NCBI GenBank assembly: GCA_003255065.1
Contig: QAOA01001366.1
Span: forward strand, 641,341 to 705,340
Direction: 5' to 3'
Length of the DNA: 64,000 bases
From: Cercis canadensis
Taxonomy: Eukaryota; Streptophyta; Magnoliopsida; Fabales; Fabaceae
Shown in pieces: positions 23,810 to 33,951 of the stretch (position 1 is its first letter; each line of letters opens with the position of its first letter). Under the pieces are notes generated by a model. It was given only the letters and a program-made list of their open reading frames with translations. It was not told the DNA's origin and did not search any database. Made by a program: the position numbers and the translations under genes.

Positions 23810-25220
23810 TAGCTACACAAATTGATAATCAAATAAGTTGTATTTTTAAAATATTAATATTGCTTTAGATTTTAGCCATATGTCATGTTATTATATAGAG
23901 GAAAAAAAAAATCCTACAATAAAATATAGTGACTTATATAAGTCAGAAATAAAATTGTTTGGTTCCTCGTTAGAATCTTTTACTCAATGGCTTAGAAAAT
24001 ACTAAAGGAAAAAAGAATCTTTTACTAGAAGGAAAACTAACAAAGTTGAAAATTGGAAGATCATGTTAGGAATATGCTCAATCAATTCTTCATTTCTTTT
24101 TGCTCATGTTAAAATAATACAATCTTTTTGTGAATTTTTTATATTTTACAATTATTGAGTGGGGAGGTTTACAAGATGTAGCTCTTCAATTTGAACAGTA
24201 AAATTATGAATCAAAAAACTTTACACTTTAAAATAAACCTACGAATTTTGACTTAAAGACAAAATTATCAAAACTGTACATTTTATGAATATAGAGGGAC
24301 TCAATAGTTCATTTTTAAAGAAGGAGGACCAAAAAGTTTAAGTTGTTAAAATAGGAGGACCAAAATTACAATTAAGCCTAAATAATATTAAAAGAGTAAA
24401 ACTAGAATAAATTTCTAAAGTTTGATTTTCTTTCTTAAGTAATCTAGTTCTTACTTTTTGTTAGTATATAAGAAATGGTAATAATTTTCTTGAATACAAC
24501 AAATGACCAAATTTAAACTTAAAACAATTTGATTATCGTATTAAATTAGCTCCATAAATTAGATATTTTCCCTTCCAAAATGATAAAAATTATTATGCAT
24601 ACAAATATTATTTGGTCCTTGCATAGCAGACTTTTCATCATGTTGGCAATGGCATATATAGCAGCATAGGCCATATATAGTAGTTATTTTTATCAGGTAA
24701 AAAAGAGAAAGAAAATATAGCTTGAAGTGATATAAAGCATACGTTAAAAGTAATATGTAAGAGACCATGTAGTGTCGATTCCCTTTATGGCTTGTTGGCT
24801 GGTGAGTTCTCTCACCAATCAAATTGCCTAAAGTTCGAATCGGCAGGGAGAAAGAAGCAAAGGATTACCAAAAACCATGAGGTATTTCAAAATACTTCTC
24901 TTTTTTCCTCATCCCCAATTCCTTTTCTCCATAACCACCAAATTTGATAGACAAATCAATTATCTTACCAGTTATTATATATAGATTTTTTTTTTGTCAA
25001 TAGATAATTAGCGACTATATTTGTAATCAATACGATTCAAACTAAAAAAGAGATAAGAGGTGACAAACCTTAAGATTGAGAGCATACTCTACTGTGTTAG
25101 AGCTATTTATTTAATTATATATAGATATTACTTGTGATATTAACTATAAAAGCTTTTTATAGATGCATAGATAAATGAAGGTATACTTAGCTGGGTTATC
25201 ATCGGTCGTTCTCTAAAAAT
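23571..25220. repeat. Tandem upstream segment, unit 4
   Basis: Begins with the same tttggactcgttatttaacc-type block as unit 1 and repeats aattggaagatca, ttctttttgc, taaagtttgattttc, a cagactttt block (24627), agcataggcca, cttgttgg...agttcgaat (about 24790-24840) and aaaatacttctc. A partial foldback element (24157-24382) is inserted in it. Confidence 0.68.
24157..24382. mobile_element. Half-copy of the 14064-14610 foldback element
   Basis: Aligns with the right arm of the foldback element at 14380-14605: gctcttcaatttgaac, tatgaatca, actttacactttaaaata, tatagagggact, and aaaattacaattaagcct. Only one arm is present, so this is a truncated or solo-arm derivative. Confidence 0.65.
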
Positions 25221-25329
25221 TTGGAATCCATTGGCAACTTATTCTACGTGAATCGTTCTAACATTTTAATTCACCAAAAAATAATTTGAGTTACTAAAGG
25301 GATTTTATGATTGGTATTTGCTCCTTCAA

Positions 25330-25790
25330 ATAAATAAGTAAGTTACTATCTACTGCCGGCTCACCCTGTGGCTTGTTGGTAGTTGAGAGTACTCTCATCA
25401 ATCACAGTGCCAAGGGCACAGAGAGAGCAGAAGAGACATAGAGATTGAAAAACTGATGAGGTATTCCAAATATTAATACTTCTCTTTTTTGTTTTTCTTC
25501 CATAATAAATGGAGGTACACTCAGCTGGTTATTATTATAATTATCATTTTATTCTTGCCCATGATTGCCATTTGGTACCTAGAAAATCTTTTATTAAGGT
25601 TTAAGATGATATCCTATCAAGTTGGACTCAGTTTTATTTTATGGATCAAAAAAGTTAAGGACAAACGTGTAAACTAGGCTCAAAAACCGACAATATATAC
25701 ACACACAAAAATTAATTGGTTGATGAAACGGTCTGTGGTTATATGCATTTCTATCCAAACACTGCTTTTGCTTTTGCTTTTTAAAAGCTA
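25330..25790. repeat. Tandem segment unit 5 (partial) plus module P fragment
   Basis: Contains the cttgttgg (25371) and cataataaatgga-gtacac-cagctgg blocks of the unit ends, then at about 25745-25777 the atgcattt-tatccaaacactgcttttgctttt block that opens module P copy 2. It abuts the presumed BAM3 promoter and leader. Confidence 0.6.
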
Positions 25791-26084
25791 AAGATGACAC
25801 CAAAGTAGTGTGTATGTGTGTGCGTGAATGTGGGGGGAAAAAGAAAAGAGAAGAGAGAACAAAGCAAGAGAGAAAAGAGAAAATAAACAAAAAAAAAAAA
25901 GAAAAGAAGCAGTACATTGGATGCTGTTATAGCTAGCTTTGCCCTTCATTTAATTAGAGAACTCTCACTTGTGTAATCTGTATATTCAGTATAACTATGA
26001 GATTCCAATTTCCACTTCTCTTTTCATTCTCTTAGTATATTTGGTTCTCTTGGAGTCCTTTTCCTCTAAACCAGAAAACCAACA

Positions 26085-29000
26085 ATGGCCCTTTCTTGTG
26101 CTTCTTTCAGCTTCTTATCATTCTCTTGTCTTATTTTTGTGTGCCTCTTTACTAGTTCTGCTTCTGTTTCTTCACTTCCTTTGTCTCTGAGAAGGCAAGC
26201 TTCAATCTTGGTTTCTCTTAAACAAGATTTTGAAGTTATAAATTCTTCTTTGAGCAGCTGGAATATGTTTAACTACTTGTCACTTTGCACTTGGTATGGC
26301 ATAAAATGTGACCGTAAGAACAGAACAGTGGTGTTACTTGACATATCCAATTTAAACGTTTCTGGGTCACTTTCTCCTTCCATCACACAACTCCATGGCC
26401 TTGTTAATGTTTCGGTAGCCGGAAATGGCTTTGCCGGCGGCGAGTTTCCAAGAGATATTCACAAGCTGAGAAGGCTGAGATTCCTCAACATATCCAACAA
26501 CATGTTTGGTGGGAATTTGAGCTGGGAATTCTCTGAAATGAAAGAGCTTGAAGTGCTTGATGCTTATGACAACAATTTCAATGGGTCACTTCCTCCTGGG
26601 GTCACTGAGCTCCCTAAGCTCAAGTACTTGAATTTTGGCGGGAATTATTTTTCAGGGGAAATCCCACCAAGCTATGGAAAAATGGTGCAGCTCAAGTATT
26701 TTTCTGTTGCAGGAAATGATTTGAATGGAATCATACCCATTGAGCTTGGGAACCTGACAAATCTGACCCAGCTTTATCTGGGATATTACAATGAATTTGA
26801 TGGTGGAATCCCAAGTGATTTTGGGAAGCTCATAAATTTGGTTCATCTAGACCTTGCAAACTGCGGGTTGAAAGGTCCAATTCCAGCAGAGTTGGGGAAC
26901 CTGATCAAATTAGACACACTGTTCTTGCAAACCAATCAACTTTCTGGTTCAATTCCTCCGCATTTGGGGAATTTAAGTGGCTTGAAATCTCTTGATCTTT
27001 CTAACAATGAGCTCATTGGGGATATTCCAATTGAGTTCTCAGGCCTCCATGAGCTTACACTTTTGAACTTGTTCATCAACAAGCTACATGGGGAAATTCC
27101 TGCTTTTATTGCTGAGCTACCTAATTTGCAAGTTTTGAAGCTTTGGCAGAACAACTTCACTGGGGCAATCCCATCAAAGCTTGGCCAGAATGGGAAATTG
27201 ATTGAGCTTGACTTGTCAACAAATAAGCTCACAGGATTAGTCCCTAAATCTCTATGCCTTGGGAAGAGGCTCAAGATCTTGATCTTGCTCAATAATTTTC
27301 TTTTTGGATCTTTGCCTGCTGAGCTTGGCCAATGCTACACACTCATGAGAGTTCGCCTTGGACAGAACTACTTGACAGGATCAATACCAAATGGGTTTCT
27401 CTATCTGCCTCAGCTAGCACTTGTGGAGTTACAGAACAATTATCTCAGTGGTGGCCTTCCTCAAGAAACAAGCAATGCACCTTCAAAACTAGGACAGTTA
27501 AATCTCTCAAACAATCGCCTTTCGGGGTCTCTACCGGCATCTATTGGGAATTTCCCCAGCTTGCAAATCCTTCTGCTGAGTGGAAATAGATTCTCAGGAG
27601 AAATTCCACCAGATATAGGGAGGTTGAAAAATATCCTGAAATTTGATATGAGTAGAAACAACTTTTCAGGTAACATTCCTGCTGAGATAGGTAACTGTGT
27701 CTTGCTCACCTATTTAGATTTGAGCCAAAACCAATTATCAGGCCCTATTCCAATTCAACTTTCTCAAATTCATATACTAAATTATCTTAATGTCTCATGG
27801 AACCACTTAAACCAAAGCATTCCCAAGGAACTTGGCACCATGAAGGGCTTAACTTCAGCAGATTTTTCTCACAACAACTTATCTGGTTCAATTCCTGGGA
27901 ATGGCCAATTCTCAGTCTTTAATTCCACATCCTTTGTGGGTAACCCTCAGCTCTGTGGATATGACTTGAATCCATGCAACCACTCATCAAATTGGCTCTT
28001 AGAACCTCGCGGCAACAAAGGCACAAAATCAGGACTTTCTGGGAAGTTCAAGCTTGTTTTTGCATTGGCGCTCTTAGCATGTTCATTGGTGTTTGCAACA
28101 TTGGCCATCATCAAGAGCAGAAAGGCAAGGAGGCACTCAATTTCATGGAAGCTCACAGCATTCCAGAAGCTAGAATATGGAAGTGAAGACATCTTAGGGT
28201 GCATAAAGGAAAGCAATGTGATAGGTAGAGGAGGAGCTGGGGTTGTGTACAGAGGAACCATGCCAAATGGAGAGCAAGTAGCAGTGAAGAAGCTCTTGGG
28301 AATCAGCAAAGGCTCTTCTCATGACAATGGCCTCTCTGCAGAAATTAAGACACTGGGTAGAATCAGACACAGGTACATTGTGAGGTTGCTAGCATTTTGT
28401 TCCAATAGAGACACCAATTTACTTGTTTATGAGTACATGCCAAATGGAAGCTTGGGTGAAGTCTTGCATGGAAAAAGAGGTGAGTTTCTCCAGTGGGATA
28501 CTAGGCTCAAAATAGCCACAGAAGCTGCAAAAGGGCTTTGTTATTTGCACCATGATTGCTCTCCTCTAATCATCCACAGGGATGTTAAGTCAAACAATAT
28601 ATTATTGAACTCTGATTTTGAGGCTCATGTTGCTGATTTTGGGCTTGCCAAGTTCTTGCAAGACACTGGGACTTCAGAGTGCATGTCTTCCATTGCAGGC
28701 TCTTATGGCTACATAGCTCCAGGTAATTCTTTAATCATCTAAAAATTTTAACTTGTCTCAATCTAATTGGCCACCAGCGCTAGCCTTGGGCAAGAACATG
28801 AAAAAGTAAAGCCAACATTATTGTCTAGATAATTGATTTGACTAGGTGAAAATGAAATGAGTCAAAACCTTAATATTTAGAAGAATGATTGATTAAGATC
28901 TAAATTTTCTTCAATTTAGAGATAAAAAAAATTAATTGCAAAAAAGTCAAGTTTATTTTTTTGGGTAAAAGGGTTGAATATACTCCAAATTCTTTACTTA

Positions 29001-29851
29001 AAGCATAGTAGCATATACTTTCCCCTTTTGTGGGACCACAGTGGGAGGCATGTATGTGGATTCCCAGCAGGTCTAAACTTTAAAGGCTCCACTAACACAA
29101 AGGATAATTCTTCTTTTGCTTTTTCTCATGCTAACTTGTTGTCCACTTTTGCATGCCTTGAAATCATAAACCCAGATTTAAAACTGAACGAATCACAAGC
29201 ATCATTTTTTTGACGACCCATATGAAATATTGTGACAGTCATAAAGTGCACATCAACCAAAAGCATATGTTTATCCTTAAGAATTCATATTGGGATTTTA
29301 GTTTTACTTTCTCTAAACCCTAGAAAAAGAAATATGAACCAATTTCCAGGCTTAACTTTATACAAATTTAATTTTTCACTTTGGGGAAGATTAATATGAA
29401 GCTTTTTACTTTTTTCATCTATAAATTAATAGTGGATCATTTTATTTTTTTTTACTTATTCCACATCTTTTTAGGTATAAAGTTTCATTTACATATTCTA
29501 TTTTTTCTTACAGAATATGCATACACATTGAAAGTTGATGAAAAAAGTGATGTTTATAGCTTTGGAGTTGTGCTTCTAGAACTCATAACAGGGCGAAGGC
29601 CGGTTGATGATTTCGGAGAAGAAGGGCTAGACATTGTTCAATGGACTAAGAATCAAACAAATTGGAGCAAAGAAAAAGTGATGAAGATCTTTGATGAGAG
29701 GGTACATAATGTTCCTTTAGATGAAGCAAAGCAGGTATTCTTTGTGGCCATGTTATGTGTTCAGGAACACAGCGTGGAGAGACCAACCATGAGAGAAGTG
29801 GTTGAAATGCTTGCACAAGCAAAGCAACCAAACACATTTCACATGCAGTGA
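26085..29851 (+). CDS. BAM3: LRR receptor-like kinase, BAM3 orthologue
   Basis: Plasma-membrane LRR-XI receptor kinase. In Arabidopsis BAM3 perceives the CLE45 peptide and restrains root protophloem differentiation. Two exons, 26085-28722 and 29514-29851, are joined in phase within the conserved YGYIAPEY segment of the kinase and give 991 aa, almost the length of Arabidopsis BAM3. In order: signal peptide (about 1-27, hydrophobic), N-terminal LRR cap with the CTWYGIKC cysteine pair, about 20 extracellular LRRs (about 75-610), juxtamembrane [12 protein letters not shown] cysteine pair, membrane segment (about 656-677), and kinase domain (about 705-985). Kinase motifs are intact: GRGGAG loop, VAVKK lysine, HRDVKSNN at about 830 and DFG at about 849, so it is an active RD kinase by motif. 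Reading into the intron gives a stop after a few residues. The start is the first ATG before the signal peptide. Confidence 0.96.
28723..29513 (+). other. BAM3: Intron of BAM3
   Basis: 791-bp GT-AG intron (CCAG|GTAATT ... TTACAG|AATAT). It interrupts the glutamate codon of the APE motif, a position shared by many class XI LRR kinases. It is AT-rich, and no other feature was seen in it. Confidence 0.9.
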
Positions 29852-31188
29852 GTGATATGATAGAAAAGGGAAAAGGAAGTAATCAAGAAAAAGTTGAATC
29901 TATACGTATGCTTGGTGTTCATTTTGTGAGTTGGTCAAAAAGGTGTCAATTTTCCTAAATGGGTTTGTCATTTGAGCTTTGAACATACTATGACTTTTGC
30001 CCTCTATTTGGCACTTAGCTAGTTCTGTTGGCACCAAGAAAAGCAACTCTAGTGAGACGATTATGGATTAGAAAGGGAAAATTAATGTTAATACGATAGC
30101 ATGAGTTTGTATAATACATTGGGATTGAACTCATTATCTTATGTTATTAAAGAAAAATTGCCATTAATGCATACAGTTTGTGGTATCTTCTAATGTTAAA
30201 GTAGAGTAAAAGGAGTATACTTTGAACCAAAGGTTGTGGTTGGGACAGGGCACACAAGAGGTTATCCAATTATATGCTTTTCATAAAGTTGAGCTTTTAA
30301 ACGTCCAGAGAAAAATATTTTAAATCAAATTATTGTATTTTTCTTTTTTGTGGAAAGGAATAACATTATTAAAATTTTGTTGATGTTCTAGTTCATTATT
30401 ATGGAGCAAAACGAATTTTTGAATTTAGTATCATTATAAAAATTAAAAAAAATTAAATCACCTAATAATTTTTTTTTTTCATTTTTATCTCATCTATATT
30501 AGCCTCCCGAAAATAAAAAATCATTAAAAGTTAGTAGCCCACAATCCCCATCTCTTTAAATCAAACTTTGACTGTGGTAAAATGTTCCTTTTTATGGATT
30601 GGTAAAAAAAAAAACAAAACAAAAATGCAGGTCATATCTCACTGTCAAAGCTAATAACTATAAAATATTATACTTTTTTTTTTAATTTTTCGTTTCATCA
30701 ATGATAGAAATATCATGCTAACGAAATCTGCAATCACCAAAAAGCACTTCTATTAGAGTCATTCAATGATTAGGTGATGTATTCCTCAATGATTAGGGAA
30801 TGTACACCCCAATATGAAAAAGAAAAATACATGAGGTAAAATAGTTAATTCTCTTCAAAAAGACATAAATAGCATGGAAGATTGGTCCTAAACCCCAATA
30901 TTATACTTTATAAATTTATTTTTCTATTTATTACACTTTTAAAACTATTTATTTAAATATTACACTTTAAAAAAAAATCTAACAGTGTGGGGTCCACTAG
31001 ACACATTATATCACATGTGGCACGTCTAGTGGAGACACACCGCATGGGATCCGGCGTGTCCCATGTGACAGAAGAAAGAGAAGAATGTGTGAAGATGAAA
31101 TGAAGAAAGAAAAGTTAAAAGAGAGAAAGAGAGAAGATGAAAGGTGGCCATACGTTAAAAAAAAAAAAAAAAAAAAAAAAAGGAGAAG

Positions 31189-31276
<88 letters not shown>

Positions 31277-32103
31277 GTGAAGATGAAATAGAGAAAGAGA
31301 AGATAAAAAGAAAGAGAGAGAAAATGAAATGGGAAAAACTAGACATGCCGGATCTTAAGCGGCGTGTTCTCACTGAATGTGTCACGAGATTCGGTGTGTT
31401 CAGTGAGATTCATCTTGTTTGAATTAAATTTTTTTAATTTTTAAAAATTATAATATTTAAATAATTAAGTTAAAGATAGATTGGTAAATTTAGTTTCTAA
31501 ATTATAATATTCAGGTCAAATAGTCTAGTAGACCTTGTAAAGCACATAGCTCGTAAATACTAGAAGTGTAACTCATGTATTGATGGATCCATGAGGAAGT
31601 TAATCAAAATAAGTTAGTGGTGCAATAGGTGAGCCCATGTTATTAAAGTTATAACGATATTTTTCTCCTATCTTTTATTGTAATTCTAAAAAATTAATAT
31701 AGGTTTTATCCTCAAATTTAATCTTTTGAAGACACACAAATACCAACAAAAAATTAAAGTTGGGCACTCCAATTATAATATAGATAATAAGAAAAAAATT
31801 GTAGAATAGTCATTATTTTGACTCAAAGTAGAGCATGCTCTCAATTATAAAGTTGATCTATTAATTTCATTTCCTTTCCTCTAATTACAAAAAGCAATTA
31901 CTATTTACCTACAAGTAAAAAAAAAAAATACCACAAATCATACATAATAACCTGTAGGAAAAAAAAAATTACATGAACAATCAATTTTAAATTGGGAAAG
32001 GTGCAAGAAAAAACCTAAAGTTAATTTGATTTTGTTTTTGGTACAAAAAGTGTCTAATGCAGCAAGATTAGTAATACAACTGCTTCTTATGTAATGCTCC
32101 CCT
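29852..32103. other. Spacer between BAM3 and the PPR gene
   Basis: AT-rich and without a supported gene. It holds a 10-bp inverted repeat (tccactagac / gtctagtgga, about 31001-31043), a purine tract with a 100-base-scale poly-A run (31079-31335), and a GC-richer repetitive-looking flank with ggcgtgt motifs on both sides of it. Confidence 0.6.
31079..31335 (+). repeat. Purine-only tract with very long poly-A
   Basis: Apart from a short interruption (ggtggccatacgtt, 31142-31156), about 250 bases are nearly all A and G. GAAAGAGA-type repeats occur on both sides of A runs at 31157-31180 and 31190-31273. Open frames across it encode only Lys/Arg (plus) or Phe/Ser (minus) and are not genes. The homopolymer length is unreliable. 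Confidence 0.85.
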
Positions 32104-33951
32104 ATGTGCTCTCCTAGCCATATCTCTCGCATAAAACTTAAAGCTCAACATTTGCATGCATCTATTATCAAGAAGGGCCTTGTAAACAATGTGTATCAGT
32201 GTAACCTCATCCTTCAAGCTTACACCAAATCCCATGCCTTGTCTATCGCTCAGAAAGTCCTCCATTTCATGCCCAACCCCAATGTTGTTTCCTACAACAC
32301 CCTTTTATCTGGTTACTTCAACTCAGGTTTGGTCACAGAAGCCATGGAGGCCTTCTCTGCTGCACCCAGCAAGGATTGCTATTCATGGAACATTGTCATC
32401 TCTGGGTGTGTTAAGAACCAAAGAATTGAAGAAGCCTTGACCCATTTCCTGAAAATGAGGCATAGTAGTAATGTGAGGCCTGATAATTATACCTATTCAA
32501 TTATACTCCCTTGTTGTGATTTGGGTTTTGGGTATCAAGTTCATGCCGAGATAGTTAAGCTTTGTTCTGTTTTAGATTCGTATTTGGGGATTAATCTTAT
32601 GCAAATGTATGTGGGTGCTGGTGTTATTGATGATGCAAGAAAGGTGTTCGATGAAATGCCCATGGAAGGGTTGGTTGCTTGGAATGCTTTGTTATCTGGC
32701 TACTCTAGATGTGGACTGGGTGATGTTTGCTTAAATTTATATAAACAATTTTGTAGAGAAGGCGATTTTCCTGATGAGTATACTTACTCAACAATTTTAA
32801 ATGAACTCGTATCTCACTTGCAAGTTTTTGAAGCAATGCAAGTTCATTCAACTGTTATCAAAGTTGGGTTCTGCTCTGATCCATTCATCACTAATTCTTT
32901 GTTGGAGTTGTATGCAAAGTGTGGCTTAGTTGACTCAGCGTTAGCATTGTTCAAGGAGATACCAGATAAGGATGTGTTTTCATGGACAACTGTTGTTACT
33001 GGTCTCTCACAAAGTGGACATTTGGATGATGCTATGTGGCTCTTTCATGAAATGCTGTTGGCTGATGTGCAACCAGACACCTTCACCTTTGGTGGATTGC
33101 TTGGTGCTTGTGCTATGTTACAAAGAGGAAAACAACTCCATGGTCTTGTTATAAAATATGGATTTGCAAATGAGTTGGTGACGGGGAGTTCAATTTCGAA
33201 TATGTATTTTAAATGTGGTGAAATGCAAGATGCATATCTGATGTTTCAAAGCATACCTGTGAGAGATATAGTACTTTGGAATGGAATTATATGTGGGTAT
33301 GCTCAGAATGGAGAAGCCACAAAAGTATTCAAACTTTTTGAGCAGATGGTTCAATTAGGGCCATCCGTCATTGCTCCTAATGATGTAACTTTTGCCAGTG
33401 TGCTTAGTGCATGTAGTCATGGTGGTTTGGTAAAAGAAGGTTGTAAGTACTTCAATGACATGATTCATAAGCATATGATCACTCCCAAACTTGAGCATTA
33501 TACATGTATGGTTGACATGATTGGAAGAGCAGGGCTACTAGAGGAAGCGGAGGCTCTTCTATTGCAAATGCCTTTGGAGCCAGATGCTGTAATGTGGAGC
33601 TCACTGTTAGGAGCCTGCAAGCTGCACAGAAATTTAACAATGGCAACGCGTATTTGTGAACATCTTCACACCAGTGGACCATCGGATCCTTCAAACTATG
33701 TGCTTCTTGCGAATTCATATGCATTTATTGATGGTTGGAATGAAGCACTAGAGACTAGGGAAATGATGGATATGAGGGGACTGAAGAAGAGTATGGGATG
33801 CAGTTGGGTTGAAGTTGGAGGCTGTATGCATTCATTTCTTTCTGGGGATAAATTACATCCTCAAATTAAAAGGGTTTGTGAAGTTTTGAAGAGCATATAT
33901 ATTCAAATGTTTGGAAGGCATGAAAAGGTGCTGGATTTTGTATCCAATTGA
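32104..33951 (+). CDS. PPR protein, PLS subfamily with E/E+ C-terminus
   Basis: Intronless 615-aa pentatricopeptide repeat protein. PLS-class PPR proteins bind organellar RNA, usually at C-to-U editing sites in mitochondria or chloroplasts; the target is unknown here. Tandem PPR motifs fill about residues 10-480; typical signatures are VSYNTLLSGYF, VAWNALLSGYSRCG, FSWTTVVTGLSQSGH, VLWNGIICGYAQNGE and ASVLSACSHGGLV. The C-terminus has an E motif (PDAVMWSSLLGACKLHRN...) and an E+ segment (NYVLLANSYA...GCSWVEVGGCMHSFLSGD), then ends without a DYW domain, so a partner deaminase would be needed if it edits. An in-frame stop at 32092-32094 lies four codons upstream of the ATG, and no clear organelle presequence precedes the first repeat. 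The N-terminus may be incomplete or come from an upstream exon. Confidence 0.9.
   Translation: MCSPSHISRIKLKAQHLHASIIKKGLVNNVYQCNLILQAYTKSHALSIAQKVLHFMPNPNVVSYNTLLSGYFNSGLVTEAMEAFSAAPSKDCYSWNIVISGCVKNQRIEEALTHFLKMRHSSNVRPDNYTYSIILPCCDLGFGYQVHAEIVKLCSVLDSYLGINLMQMYVGAGVIDDARKVFDEMPMEGLVAWNALLSGYSRCGLGDVCLNLYKQFCREGDFPDEYTYSTILNELVSHLQVFEAMQVHSTVIKVGFCSDPFITNSLLELYAKCGLVDSALALFKEIPDKDVFSWTTVVTGLSQSGHLDDAMWLFHEMLLADVQPDTFTFGGLLGACAMLQRGKQLHGLVIKYGFANELVTGSSISNMYFKCGEMQDAYLMFQSIPVRDIVLWNGIICGYAQNGEATKVFKLFEQMVQLGPSVIAPNDVTFASVLSACSHGGLVKEGCKYFNDMIHKHMITPKLEHYTCMVDMIGRAGLLEEAEALLLQMPLEPDAVMWSSLLGACKLHRNLTMATRICEHLHTSGPSDPSNYVLLANSYAFIDGWNEALETREMMDMRGLKKSMGCSWVEVGGCMHSFLSGDKLHPQIKRVCEVLKSIYIQMFGRHEKVLDFVSN

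Larger units (their letters stand above)
13153..26084. other. 13-kb repeat-rich spacer between helicase and BAM3
   Basis: No protein-coding gene is supported. The left few hundred bases must hold the helicase promoter and 5' UTR, though no clear TATA box is seen. The remainder holds foldback/MITE elements (13560-13912, 14064-14610, 17391-17612), a half-copy of the second at 24157-24382, four SINEs (15322, 16629, 18689, 22708), a TA microsatellite (about 19609-19630), a minisatellite (20146-20342), one assembly overlap (23491-23809), and diverged tandem segments between about 16960 and 25790. The last 300 bases should contain the BAM3 promoter and leader, including a purine-rich tract at 25837-25910. 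Confidence 0.7.

Noticed and set aside
16960..25790. CRISPR-like or satellite array
   Set aside because: The units are long, diverged, interrupted by transposons and lack short regular repeats or spacers.
25969..26190. 73-residue hydrophobic frame overlapping the BAM3 start
   Set aside because: It begins at TTG, not ATG, and is out of frame with the signal peptide; a coincidental overlap.
31085..31385. Poly-Lys and poly-Phe open frames
   Set aside because: Created by the poly-A/poly-T tract; no protein family looks like this and the length depends on an unreliable homopolymer.
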